Shown one piece after another: positions 9,503-18,898 of a stretch of DNA of 64,000 bases. The notes beneath the pieces are model-generated. The model worked only from the letters and a program-made list of their open reading frames with translations. It did not search any database and was not told the origin of the DNA. How positions within the stretch are numbered: the first letter of the stretch is position 1; each line of letters opens with the position of its first letter. The position numbers and the translations under genes were made by a program. This DNA comes from Cyclobacteriaceae bacterium (lineage in GTDB: Bacteria > Bacteroidota > Bacteroidia > Cytophagales > Cyclobacteriaceae). The DNA lies in the NCBI GenBank assembly GCA_012033595.1, contig JAAUQL010000011.1:1-64000 (forward strand), given 5' to 3'.

Positions 9503-10552
9503 ATGGTATTAAAATCAAAATTAGCCCATAAGTTTATTTTTTTGTTAGGTTTTTTAGTTGGCCCTATCGCATGGAGCGCTGCACAAGACACCAATTTCGA
9601 TTCTTTTCTGAGGGCCGGAGCCGAAGATGCCAACAAGCTGATTGGCAAATATATGGAGCCTATGGTTGTAGGCTTTTCTTATGGAATGTCTAATGCGTGG
9701 TATAATACCGCAAAAACTCATAAAACGCTGGGGTTCGACCTTACCATCACCGCCAATATTACCGCTGTTCCATCCTCCAAAGAATTTTTCACCTTCATAG
9801 ATTCAGAATACCAACATGTGACCAGCACGGGCGAAAGCAACAAAATTCCCACCATAATGGGTCCTGATGAAAGCGGGGCAGAACTTTCCTTCAATTACTA
9901 TGATGAAAAGACTGGGCAGAACATAAGAGGATCGTATAAGCCTGCCGGCCTGGGACTCAAAGAAGAAATTGGCTACAATGTGGTGCCCTCTCCCATGGTG
10001 CAGCTCAGTATTGGCACTTTCAAAAATACTGACCTTATTGTGCGGTACACCCCCAAAATCACCGCCGGTGATTTTAAGACCAGCGTGTTCGGCATGGGCA
10101 TCAAACACGATATCAAGCAATGGATACCGGGCATCAAACGCATTCCTATCGATATTGCACTTTTGGGCGCATTTAGTGGCTTCGATACCTTCTATGATAT
10201 GAGCAATCTGGAGCTGGAGGGGGAAAATCAGGTTTCGACATTCAATGTAAACAACTGGACTTTTCAGGGCATCGTGTCAAAAAAATTATCTGTACTCACC
10301 GTATATGGTGCCTTTGGCTATAGTGCTGTCACCTCCAATATGCAAATGAGCGGCACCTACATCATCGAAGACGAATATGATCCTACACTGACTTTTACTT
10401 CTGTAGATCCGGTAGATCTGAGCTATAGCGAAAGCTCCTGGCGGGCCACAGCGGGTATGCGATTGAAATTCGCCATTTTCACCATCCATGGTGACTATAC
10501 CTTTCAGACGTATCCGATTGCATCCGCCGGCATTGGGTTTAGCTTTCGCTAG
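9503..10552 (+). CDS. DUF6588-like outer-membrane beta-barrel protein
   Basis: 349 residues with a signal peptide (hydrophobic FIFLLGFLVGPIAWSAAQ). The rest alternates short amphipathic strands and ends in the aromatic/basic signature IGFSFR of an outer-membrane barrel. The SFLRAGAEDANKLIGKYMEP opening and repeated beta strands resemble the DUF6588 family of Bacteroidota, whose function is unknown. Monocistronic. A weak hairpin (GGCATT 10575-10580 with AATGCC 10593-10598) follows. Confidence 0.7.
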   Translation: MVLKSKLAHKFIFLLGFLVGPIAWSAAQDTNFDSFLRAGAEDANKLIGKYMEPMVVGFSYGMSNAWYNTAKTHKTLGFDLTITANITAVPSSKEFFTFIDSEYQHVTSTGESNKIPTIMGPDESGAELSFNYYDEKTGQNIRGSYKPAGLGLKEEIGYNVVPSPMVQLSIGTFKNTDLIVRYTPKITAGDFKTSVFGMGIKHDIKQWIPGIKRIPIDIALLGAFSGFDTFYDMSNLELEGENQVSTFNVNNWTFQGIVSKKLSVLTVYGAFGYSAVTSNMQMSGTYIIEDEYDPTLTFTSVDPVDLSYSESSWRATAGMRLKFAIFTIHGDYTFQTYPIASAGIGFSFR

Positions 10553-11185
10553 GCCTATGTGCGTAAGCAAACAGGGCATTCAACGGCATCCCAATGCCAT
10601 TTGTCCATGCAAAAGCGCGAGGGCCAAGCTCCGGGTGTACAGGCAGAACTGATCAGTTTCATTTGAAAAGTGCAGATCACTTGATTTCAGGATATGCATA
10701 TTTGGATTTACCTGGTTGACCGACTGCAAAAAACATAAAAAGGTGATGGCCTGAGCGTTCCTTCGTAGATACACCCCTTGCTCCACATTCAGTCACGGAT
10801 GCAATCAATTTCTTTGATTACTCCCAATAGATATTTGAATAATTACAAATAATCCACTTCTAAAAGCTGATTTCACTTACATTGGCTTATAATTCATTTT
10901 GTAACATATAGAGGGCTTTTGCGCTCAATTTTCAATGGTATGACGCAAAAGTTCAAATTTCATTAATATTCGCTTAATATTTATAAAAATTTTTTAAGCA
11001 AAATTTTGAATACACGCCCGATTCTTACTTCGATATCATCGCTGGTGTTTTGCCTAACTAAAACTTTTATCCGGTATTCTCGTACCTTTGTTTAACGTGT
11101 GCATAAAATATCGCACCATATTTGGGAGTTAATTGAATATTTCGAAATTTATTCGAACCAGAATTGTGAAGTTGAATAGAATATT
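10553..11185. other. intergenic region without a supported gene
   Basis: About 630 bases between two plus-strand genes. The right half is AT-rich. The only element I can support is the -7-like TACCTTTG at 11083-11090 before the DUF4956 gene. Short frames here have no coding character. Confidence 0.6.
11083..11090 (+). promoter_or_regulatory. candidate -7 element before the DUF4956 gene
   Basis: TACCTTTG is an exact TAnnTTTG match 96 bases before the start codon. A TTTG lies at 11049-11052, but the 30-nt gap is longer than expected, so the -33 element is uncertain. Confidence 0.35.
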
Positions 11186-11911
11186 ATGGAATCTTTGAAA
11201 GTATTTTTAGAACAAGCGCCTTCTTACATCGACCTGCTGCTCAGGCTGATCTTCAACAGTACGGTTTCATTTATCATACTGCATTTTGTGTATCAGCAGT
11301 ACAACAAGAAGCGATCATTTGTTTTCAATCTCTTCATATTTAACCTGGTAATTTTTGGACTTTCCACCATTTTGACGCGCATAGAGCTAAGTGTTGGTTC
11401 CGGCTTTGGGCTTTTTGCCATTTTCACCATGATGAGATACCGGAGTGAGCAAATCAATATGAAAGACATGGCCTATCTGCTCATTATGATTGGCTTGGGC
11501 TTTATCAACTCGGCCAACAGCAAGGTAGTGAGCTACGAAGAAATACTCACGCTGAACCTGGTGATAGCCGGGGGGGTATATGCTTTGGAAAGGACTTATT
11601 TTACCAACAGAAAAAACAGCCAAAAAATAAAATACGACAAGATTGAATTGCTGAAACCAAAGTTCAATCATCTGCTCAAGCGCGACCTATCGCTTAGGTT
11701 GGGCAAAGAAGTACTCGAGGTAAAAACAGAGAACGTGAACTTTATCGAAGGATATGCCACGCTCAAAGTGTATTATGGAGAAGATTACCACCTGCATATT
11801 CATGAAGATGGCGACCAGATCATCCTCGATCACAACAAAGAAATAAAACGGATACTCGAAGAGCGTAAAAAAGAAATCAATTTGCCCAGGATCGCCGATC
11901 AGGCAAGTTAA
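11186..11911 (+). CDS. DUF4956 integral membrane protein
   Basis: 241 residues. About four hydrophobic segments lie in residues 10-135 (LRLIFNSTVSFIILHFVY, FNLFIFNLVIFGLSTIL, GLFAIFTMMRYRSEQINMKD and ILTLNLVIAGGVY). A ~100-residue hydrophilic C-terminal part follows, probably cytoplasmic. The FTMMRYRSEQI loop is characteristic of DUF4956. In other bacteria DUF4956 genes usually sit beside VTC-type polyphosphate polymerase and CotH genes. Here only a CotH-like gene follows, 8 bases downstream, so the two are co-transcribed. Molecular function is not established. Confidence 0.85.
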   Translation: MESLKVFLEQAPSYIDLLLRLIFNSTVSFIILHFVYQQYNKKRSFVFNLFIFNLVIFGLSTILTRIELSVGSGFGLFAIFTMMRYRSEQINMKDMAYLLIMIGLGFINSANSKVVSYEEILTLNLVIAGGVYALERTYFTNRKNSQKIKYDKIELLKPKFNHLLKRDLSLRLGKEVLEVKTENVNFIEGYATLKVYYGEDYHLHIHEDGDQIILDHNKEIKRILEERKKEINLPRIADQAS

Positions 11912-11919
11912 ATAATGCC

Positions 11920-12984
11920 ATGACAATGAAAACCAATATCCTGATCTTCATTTTTGTATGTATCACCAGCCGGGCGCTATTTGCCGAAGGTGGCAGACTG
12001 AACGATATGCCTCTGTTTCAGAGCCAGGAACCTCTAGAGCTCACCTTGGTGGCTGATATTGTGGCCATCAGATCCGATAAGAGCGATGATCCGGAGTATA
12101 CTCCAGCTATGCTCTTGCAACATTTCGATACGTATATCAACAAAGGCTTCGACATTAAGATAAAAGCCAGAGGCAATACCCGGCGACTATCTGGTTTGTG
12201 CGATTTTCCGCCACTTAAGTTCAACTTTAAAAAAGGCCAGGTAAAAAATACGGTATTTGAAGGTCAGGACAAATTGAAATTTGTATCGCAGTGCCGCCAG
12301 GAGGAATCGTTTCAAAATTATGTATTGGAAGAATACCTCTTGTATCAGACCTATCATATCATTACCCCGGTGAGCTACAGAACAAGATTGGTAAATATCA
12401 CCATCAAAGATTATAAACTAAGGGTTCCGACCATCACCATGACGGGTTTCCTGATCGAAGACGATGAGTCGCTGGCCAAAAGAATAGATGCCAGACCTTA
12501 TGAACAAAAATTATTCAGTCAGGATAGCTGCGAAAGCACCGCCGTCGACCGGTTGTCTATGTTTCAGTATATGATCGGCAACACCGACTATTACATCCAT
12601 ACGTTGCACAATACCGACATTTTTGAGCTTAAGCATTCGGGCGAATTGATTCCAGTTCCCTTCGATTTCGACTTTGCAGGGGTGATCAACACTCCTTATG
12701 CATCGCCATCGAGGCAAATACCCATTACCCAGGTAAGGCAAAGGTATTTTAAGGGCAGTTGCCGCGACGAACAGGCCTATAACCCTATTTTAGAGCTGTT
12801 CAATAGTAAAAAGGCGGAAATTTTTGCCCTGTACAACCGATTCGATTATTTGCCTAAAACCGTGATCAAAAAGAGCCTTCGATATTATGGCAAGTTTTAT
12901 AAAATCATCAACGACCCCGAATCTGTCGAGGAATCGTTTTACAGTGTATGCAATGCACCATTATATTTAGAACCGAGAAAATAA
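11920..12984 (+). CDS. Secreted CotH-like (atypical kinase fold) protein
   Basis: 354 residues with an N-terminal signal peptide (ILIFIFVCITSRALFA). Kinase-like features in the order known for CotH: IKARGNTRRL followed by PPLKFNFKKGQ (residues ~81-107, where CotH has its glycine-rich and Lys region), then GNTDYYIHTLHNTDIFE (residues 220-236, the Asn/Asp catalytic-loop position), then PVPFDFDFAGVIN (residues ~245-257, metal-binding DFD). CotH proteins phosphorylate other secreted proteins in spores. For this Bacteroidota member the substrate is unknown and the assignment is by motif order only. It is co-expressed with the DUF4956 membrane protein, so an envelope role is likely. Confidence 0.65.
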   Translation: MTMKTNILIFIFVCITSRALFAEGGRLNDMPLFQSQEPLELTLVADIVAIRSDKSDDPEYTPAMLLQHFDTYINKGFDIKIKARGNTRRLSGLCDFPPLKFNFKKGQVKNTVFEGQDKLKFVSQCRQEESFQNYVLEEYLLYQTYHIITPVSYRTRLVNITIKDYKLRVPTITMTGFLIEDDESLAKRIDARPYEQKLFSQDSCESTAVDRLSMFQYMIGNTDYYIHTLHNTDIFELKHSGELIPVPFDFDFAGVINTPYASPSRQIPITQVRQRYFKGSCRDEQAYNPILELFNSKKAEIFALYNRFDYLPKTVIKKSLRYYGKFYKIINDPESVEESFYSVCNAPLYLEPRK

Positions 12985-13068
12985 GCCCCGGCAGGCCGAT
13001 GGCAGTAAGATGCACAGGCTTGACCTATAATACTTTTTATATCATATTTGGCGCTGAAATATCCATAT

Positions 13069-13524
13069 ATGATCCACATTCGCGAAGCAAAACCAACAGA
13101 GGCACCTACCATCGTCAATTTTCAGATTGAAATGGCTCGAGAAACAGAAAACCTGCAACTCGACCGGTCTTTGGTAACCCCCGGCGTTGAGGCCGTATTC
13201 GAAGACAACGCTAAAGGAAGATACTATATAGCTGAAATCGATGACACCATAGTGGGCTCTTTGCTCACCACATATGAGTGGAGCGACTGGAGAAATGGCA
13301 ATGTGTTGTGGATTCAATCGGTTTTTGTACAGGAGGCATATCGTGGCCGTGGCGTGTACCGGCAGATGTGGTCATTTATCAAAAATATGGTTCTGGATAC
13401 GAGCAGCGAGTATTGTGGCGTCAGGCTGTATGTGGACAAGAGCAACCTTGCTGCCCAGCAGGTGTATCAAAAGCTCGGCATGGCCAACCACCATTACGAT
13501 ATGTATGAATGGATGGGAGATTGA
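13069..13524 (+). CDS. GNAT-family N-acetyltransferase
   Basis: Predicted acyl-CoA-dependent acetyltransferase, about 151 residues from the ATG at 13069 (MIHIREAKPTEAP); an ATG 21 bases upstream also exists. The acetyl-CoA-binding motif is visible as VQEAYRGRGVYRQMW, preceded by the beta-4 strand NVLWIQSVFV. The C-terminal VDKSNLAAQQVYQKLGM is the usual motif B. The substrate cannot be told. It stands alone, with about 150 bases to the next gene. Confidence 0.9.
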   Translation: MIHIREAKPTEAPTIVNFQIEMARETENLQLDRSLVTPGVEAVFEDNAKGRYYIAEIDDTIVGSLLTTYEWSDWRNGNVLWIQSVFVQEAYRGRGVYRQMWSFIKNMVLDTSSEYCGVRLYVDKSNLAAQQVYQKLGMANHHYDMYEWMGD

Positions 13525-13672
13525 TTTTCCCTAAGCTTCCTCTTGCTCTACGCTGCCCTGGACAATACAGATAGCACCGCATCGCGTAATTTAGTTTTCC
13601 CATGATTGAAAATGAGATAAATTTGCATGCTCAACCCATTACTCCGTTCAATGGTTATTAGTACAGAAGCAT

Positions 13673-14641
13673 ATGACAATCATTAAGTTTTCTTTAGTTT
13701 TTTGGTTTCTTTCCCCCATTTCGCTGTTGGCGCAGATAGAGCCGACTCAAAACGATGCAGAGCTGCTCAAAATGCTAAGGGTAAAGAATCGCACTACATA
13801 CTACTATCATAGCCCCGACACGCTAAATGCACAGGGTACTGTAGTGCTGAAAAAAGAGTTTGACGCAGCGGGAAGCATAATCAGCAAATACGTGCTTTCT
13901 CCTTGGGAGCCCATATCCTATGCCAACAATACACGGTATAGCTATAATGAAATAGGACAACTGGCAGAAGAAACCACCATACAGCAAATCCTTAACCTGA
14001 GCCAACGCGACGAAGATTACATCAATTCATTTGGCGATACTCCATTGAACACGACAACACAATATTTCTACAACGAAGACGGGCATCTGGTGCGCAAAGA
14101 GCTATATACCTATGCTACCGACAAACTACCGGCAGGCATCCTTCCCAGTCAAACGATCGAATTCAGCTATGAAAACAGCCAATTGTACAGGGAGCAAAGC
14201 TCCTCGCTGCATAAACGGTTTTTTGATCGCAGCTATACCACCATCTACCGATACAATGACCGTGGTGAGGTGATAGAAAAGGCAACGCAATATGGTTCGG
14301 AAGCCAACCAACATCGCTCCACGACCTACCAATACGATTCGGCAGGACTACTGGTGGAAGAACAAACCCTGGATAAGGCCATACCGAGGAACAATGAGCA
14401 GCTTAAATACACCCACGACCATCGGGGTCGGGTGGTCAGCAAATTGATCTATGACGCAGTAGCGGAAGATTTTGTGCCCACGGCAAATTTTACCTACGAT
14501 GCATTTGGCAACATGACCTCTGGAGAGCGGGATGTGGATTTCAGCTACTACCCTAACAAGCTGATAAAAACAGAGCAGTGGAAGGATGAGATCACGGAGC
14601 AGACGCTGCTTTTTGTAAATAAATACCAGTATTGGCCATAA
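13673..14641 (+). CDS. Secreted protein with YD/RHS-like repeats
   Basis: 322 residues with a signal peptide ending SLLAQ. It has about six repeats of a Y-x-Y-(N/D)-x-x-G-x-(L/V) motif: YSYNEIGQLAEE, YFYNEDGHLVRK, YRYNDRGEVIEK, YQYDSAGLLVEE, YTHDHRGRVVSK and FTYDAFGNMTSG, spaced about 40 residues. These resemble single YD repeats of RHS proteins, but there is no toxin tip or core-associated domain, so it is not a complete RHS polymorphic toxin. Likely an extracytoplasmic beta-rich protein of unknown role. A bidirectional terminator follows. Confidence 0.7.
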   Translation: MTIIKFSLVFWFLSPISLLAQIEPTQNDAELLKMLRVKNRTTYYYHSPDTLNAQGTVVLKKEFDAAGSIISKYVLSPWEPISYANNTRYSYNEIGQLAEETTIQQILNLSQRDEDYINSFGDTPLNTTTQYFYNEDGHLVRKELYTYATDKLPAGILPSQTIEFSYENSQLYREQSSSLHKRFFDRSYTTIYRYNDRGEVIEKATQYGSEANQHRSTTYQYDSAGLLVEEQTLDKAIPRNNEQLKYTHDHRGRVVSKLIYDAVAEDFVPTANFTYDAFGNMTSGERDVDFSYYPNKLIKTEQWKDEITEQTLLFVNKYQYWP

Positions 14642-14670
14642 CAATTCGCTTGCCCCGGTATCATAAAAAA

Positions 14671-14699
14671 TGGCCAATTCTAATTGTTAGAATTGGCCA
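14671..14699. terminator. bidirectional terminator between convergent genes
   Basis: A perfect 13-bp stem, TGGCCAATTCTAA (14671-14683) with its complement (14687-14699) and a 3-nt loop. It is flanked by an A-run on the left, which reads as T's for the minus-strand secDF transcript. Confidence 0.75.
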
Positions 14700-14741
14700 T
14701 TTGCATATGGCGCATATGATAACAAGCACCGCTGTGGAAGA

Positions 14742-17700
14742 TTAACTCTCTCCTTTTGGGATATATCTAGATTTTCCCAGATCAAGTACCACCGGGGTAG
14801 CAATAAAAATAGAGGAGTACGTACCCACAATGATCCCTATGAACAGGGCAAAAGAAAACCCTCTAAGCACTTCGCCTCCAAACACCAGAAGGATAAAGAC
14901 TACGATCAAAGTGGTAAGGGAGGTGATCAGTGTACGGCTCATGGTGGTATTGAGAGACATATTGAAGGTATCAATTACCTTTTCATGCGGTCTTACCGAG
15001 ATGTTTTCACGGATACGGTCAAATACTACCACGGTATCGTTTATGGAATAACCAATTACGGTAAGCATGGCCGCAATGAACACCTGATCAACTTCGAAAG
15101 CCTGTCCGAACAATCTGGCAAATGCAAAAGCGGCAATAACCGCGAGTACGTCATGAAACAAGGCGATGATAGCACCAAGACTAAATTGCCATTTTTTAAA
15201 CCTGATAAGAATGTATAAAAATATTGCAATGAGCGAAAAGAAGATCGACTCTAGCGAAGCGGTCTTGAGGTCATCTGCAATGGTAGCCCCTACCTTTGAC
15301 GAGCCCGAGATGGTGAAATGTTGATCATCGACCTTGGTGTCATCTTCGATGTAGCTCAATCCGGTAGCTTTGCTGATACCGTCCTTCAAGGCCTGCTCCA
15401 CTGTTTTGTCCGCCTCGGTCGATTCGTCCGTCACCAGGTAGCTGGTAGTCACTTTCAACACATTGTTGGAACCGTAGGTCTTGACCTCCGTACTCGTATT
15501 CTGAAAATCGTCGGCAAGTTCTACTTTAAGTTCAGAAGCAACGACAGGATTGTTGAAGGCGACAATGTAGGAGCGTCCGCCGGTAAAATCAACACCAAAA
15601 TTCAATCCTCCTTCCAGTATTACCAGTATAAGCCCGACAGAGATAAACGAAATCGATCCGATATAAGCAATCCTTCTTTTGGAAAGAAAGTTAAAATTCA
15701 ATCCCTGAAGCAAATTGTTGGTAAATGGGGTAGCGAATGAAATCTTGCTTTTTTCACCTTTTTTGCTCATCCAGGTAATGATGACCCTGGTAATGAACAC
15801 CGCCGTAAAAAACGAACATGCTATACCGATCATCAAGGTGGTAGCAAAGCCCTTCACCGGCCCCTGACCAAGCACAAACAGAATAATACCAATGATGAAG
15901 GTAGTGACGTTGGCATCGATAATGGAGCTGTAGGCCTTGTCGTAACCCAATGATATGGCATTGAGCAAGGAGGATCCATTCCGCAATTCTTCCCTGATCC
16001 TTTCAAAAATCAGTACGTTGGCATCTATGGACATACCGATGGTAAGCACAATACCCGCTATGCCCGGCAGGGTGAGTGCGGCGTTTAGTTGCGCCAATAT
16101 ACCCAGGATAAAGAATATATTGAACAGCAAGGCCACATTGGCCACCAGACCGCCTTTGGAATAATATGCTACCATAAACAGCACCACCACCAGCAGACCG
16201 GCCAACATAGAGAAGATACCCTGACTTTGAGCTTCTTTGCCCAGCGTAGGTCCTATCACGGCTTCTTCCACTATCCTGGTGCGGGCGGGCAACGCTCCGG
16301 CTTTCAGCACATTGGCCAAATCCTGAGCTTCTTCCAGGGTAAAGTTGCCCGTAATGATCGATTGCCCATTGGGGATTTCCGTATTGACGGTTGGGGCAGA
16401 CTGCACATAATCGTCGAGTGCGATGGCTATTCTTTTGCCGATGCTTTCAGACGTAATCCGCTTCCAGGCTCTGGCACCTGCGCTATTCATCGACATAGAT
16501 ACGGCCGGCGCAGTGCGCTCGTCATACGACTGGCGTGCATCAGTCACCACTTCACCGGTGAGCAATGGCTTGCCTCCACGACCCATTTTGATGGCATAGA
16601 GCGGCAGTACTTCTTCACCGTCCTCCAGCGAAATGCTGTGTACATCCCAGAGAAACCTGATGGTCGGAGGAACAAATCCCTTCAGATCGCCGTCACGCAT
16701 TCGAGCCAGAATCCTGTTTACCTTGGTCGTGTCTTTCAGGTTTACCAATCCCTGCGGGTAGCGCAACATGGTAAAAAACTCTGAAATCTGTGTATTCTCT
16801 AATGAATCGAGGGCTTGAGGCGCCCTGGTGCTATCGGCATCTACTACTGCACTGGAGTCGCTGCTTTCGAGCAGTGAAGACAGATCGTCCTGCGGACTCG
16901 ATTCGGCACCCGGTGCTTCTGCAGCAGGATTGCCAGCCGAGGCTTTGTCTTCGGCTACCAATCTGGCATTGATTGCCGACAAGGGGCCAGCCAGTTCTTC
17001 ATCGTAGAAGTTGCCCACTTCCCAAAATTCCAATTTGGCTACACCCTGCAAAAGTTTGCGTACCCTTTCTCTGTTTTCCACCCCGGGCAATTCTATCTGG
17101 ATCCGTCCCGTTCCCGGAATTTGCTGTATGTTTGGTTGAGAAGTACCAAAGCGGTCTATCCTGGTGCGCAGAATATTGAACGAACGATCTATGGCTTGCT
17201 CCACTTCTGTTTTTATCAGCTTCACTACCTGATCGTTGCCAGACTGAAAACTGATGTCTTTGTCTCTGTTGGTAGCATTGGCAAATATAGGAGCCAGCCT
17301 GCCGTTGGGGTTGATATCATTGTATGCCCGAAGAAACAGATCGACAAAATCATCCTGACTTTCCATTTGCAACTTCTCTGCACGGTCGAGTGCTTCGATA
17401 AAATCAGGATCGTCGTTGTTGCCGCTGAGTCCTTTGATGATATCAGCGGGTGAAACCTCCAGGGTCACATGCATACCGCCCTGCAAATCGAGGCCTCTGC
17501 TCAACTCTGTCTCTTTTATTTCCTTGTAGGTGTACGAAAGTCCTAAGACGTTATAGACGGGTTCGTTCCATACCGAATCGAGATAGGACTGTTTCTTGGC
17601 AAAGTCCACGTTACCACTTTCATCGCTGGCAAAAGCGATGGCTTTTTCTGTACCGATGTAGAAACAAAGGTAAAAGAGAGGTAGTAGACACACAGCAATG

Positions 17701-17743
17701 TGACTAAGATTGTCAGAAAGACAATAAAACCTTTACTTTTCAT
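14742..17743 (-). CDS. secDF: Protein translocase subunit SecDF, one chain (one frame break)
   Basis: It uses the proton gradient to pull proteins through SecYEG on the periplasmic side. About 1000 residues with SecD and SecF fused, as usual in Bacteroidota. SecD part: RGLDLQGGMHVTLEV near residue 90, a large periplasmic domain with an acidic low-complexity insert, VLKAGALPARTRIVEEAVIG and TIGMSIDANVLIFERIREEL. SecF part: GGRSYIVAF, VIGYSINDTVVVFDRIREN and SLTTLIVVFILLVFGG. The first ~32 residues (MKSKGFIVFLTILVTLLCVY, the first membrane helix) lie in another frame. The break is the T5 run 17643-17647; one added A restores STSVQKKAIAFASDESG. Essential or nearly so, so the break is probably an error. 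Confidence 0.95.
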
Positions 17744-17817
17744 AATATTTTATAAGTTTAAAAATTCAATTCTTTGAAATAATGGTTGGCTATTTGGCAA
17801 TTATATTGAAATAGCAC

Positions 17818-18165
17818 TTAGGGGGCATTGGGGGAAATGATGAAACGAAAGAGCGTTTTGTAATAATTGTTGAAATGCAGGGGAACGTTGAAAAACGCAG
17901 GGGTGATGGTCTCGCTAATTACCGGCAAGGAAAACTCGAAAACCAGATCATTGTGAAAAACCAGATGCGATACCTGGATGACCGAATTGAAAATATCGAA
18001 TGACAATGCAGGGACATCAGGTTTGTCATTTTTCTCCTCCTTCGTCGATTCGGCGCTGGCGTTCTTATTGTTCTTCAGCACATTGCTGGTATGCTCGCCG
18101 GCCGTTGCCAGCAGCAATACAAAAAATGCAAGAGCCAATAGTGCTGTATTTTTCACGCTTTCCAC
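17818..18165 (-). CDS. small membrane-anchored or secreted protein of unknown function
   Basis: 115 residues. The N-terminal hydrophobic segment (TALLALAFFVLLLATAG) may be a signal peptide or an anchor. A Lys/Glu/Asn-rich linker follows, then a ~55-residue C-terminal part with strand-like LSFDIFNSVIQVSHLVF and FNNYYKTLFRFII. I do not recognise a family. A well-formed Bacteroidota promoter stands just upstream (18180-18209), which supports a real gene. Confidence 0.6.
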   Translation of the reverse strand: MESVKNTALLALAFFVLLLATAGEHTSNVLKNNKNASAESTKEEKNDKPDVPALSFDIFNSVIQVSHLVFHNDLVFEFSLPVISETITPAFFNVPLHFNNYYKTLFRFIISPNAP

Positions 18166-18179
18166 AATTTTATGGGCTG

Positions 18180-18209
18180 CAAAGGTAAAAATTATTAATT
18201 GAAGATCAA
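18180..18209 (-). promoter_or_regulatory. Bacteroidota-type promoter
   Basis: On the minus strand TTG (18209-18207), a 19-nt spacer and TACCTTTG (18187-18180) match the -33/-7 pattern. The -7 element ends 15 bases before the start codon of the 115-residue protein. Confidence 0.55.
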
Positions 18210-18401
18210 GTACTTGAAAGCATAAGCACTATCATTCATACATGAAAAAATGCGATAACAAGCATAGGACTCTGCCATTCGGTAGGAAACACAGTTTGTA
18301 GCAATGGTTTTCAACAGACCATCGCGTGCTGTGTCCATTGAGTTATTCAATCTCAAAGGACATCATTCGCCAGAGCCCAAAGCAAATTTGCGCTACCCGG
18401 G

Positions 18402-18653
18402 CTATTTCAATTTTATTTTACGGGTTTTGATAATGGGCTCTTTGGTATCGGTGGCTATGCCGCATGTTCCAAAGCCAAAAAGGGCATAGAGTGGGCAGCA
18501 CTGTCGCATGGAAGTAATGAGCAACAAAGCTGCTCCAAAAATAAAATAAGTATTGTATTGGCCATTGGCAATATTGAGATAGTAAAGTACGGCCAATACC
18601 AATGCCAAAGACAGCCTGATGATCCGGTCGATTTTTCCTACGTTGTGCATCAT
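18402..18653 (-). CDS. DUF2892 (YgaP-type) small membrane protein
   Basis: About 83 residues from the ATG at 18653 (MMHNVGKIDRIIRLSLALVL). Two hydrophobic helices (RIIRLSLALVLAVLYYL and NTYFIFGAALLLITSM) flank a short polar loop, and CCPLYALFGFGTC follows. This is the DUF2892 pattern, found alone or fused to rhodanese domains in YgaP. The CC and TC cysteines are typical of the family. Longer upstream starts exist but add residues outside the family. Role unknown. Confidence 0.8.
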   Translation of the reverse strand: MMHNVGKIDRIIRLSLALVLAVLYYLNIANGQYNTYFIFGAALLLITSMRQCCPLYALFGFGTCGIATDTKEPIIKTRKIKLK

Positions 18654-18813
18654 ATTATTTTTTTTGTCAAATATAGCTACCATGCTACCAATTGCCGGGT
18701 GACACATGGCACATAGGGCTATCAATCTGCTTCTTGCCTGGTCCCTGGCTGTTACTTCCTTGCCAGATGAAAAGAAAAATCAAGACAAAACAATGCTTAC
18801 AGGCACCACCCAA

Positions 18814-18895
18814 CGCACCACCGCTGTTTTGTCTGGTCAGCGCTCATTTCCATCGTTTAATCATACTCAAAATTTTACGTTTGCAGGCTGAGCCC
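18814..18895. repeat. dispersed ~82-bp repeat, copy A
   Basis: It shares about 75-80% identity with 49839-49920. The best-conserved blocks are CGCA..C.CCGCT, TCAGCGCTCATTTCC, GTTTAATCA and CAAAATTTTAC. Short ends TCAGC and GCTGA form an inverted pair about 50 bp apart. The copy ends 3 bases before the stop codon of the M24 peptidase gene, which reads from the right. Confidence 0.55.
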
Positions 18896-18898
18896 TGC

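Noticed and set aside
13673-14641. Calling the YD-repeat protein an RHS polymorphic toxin
   Set aside because: No RHS core-associated domain, no variable toxin tip and no immunity gene beside it.
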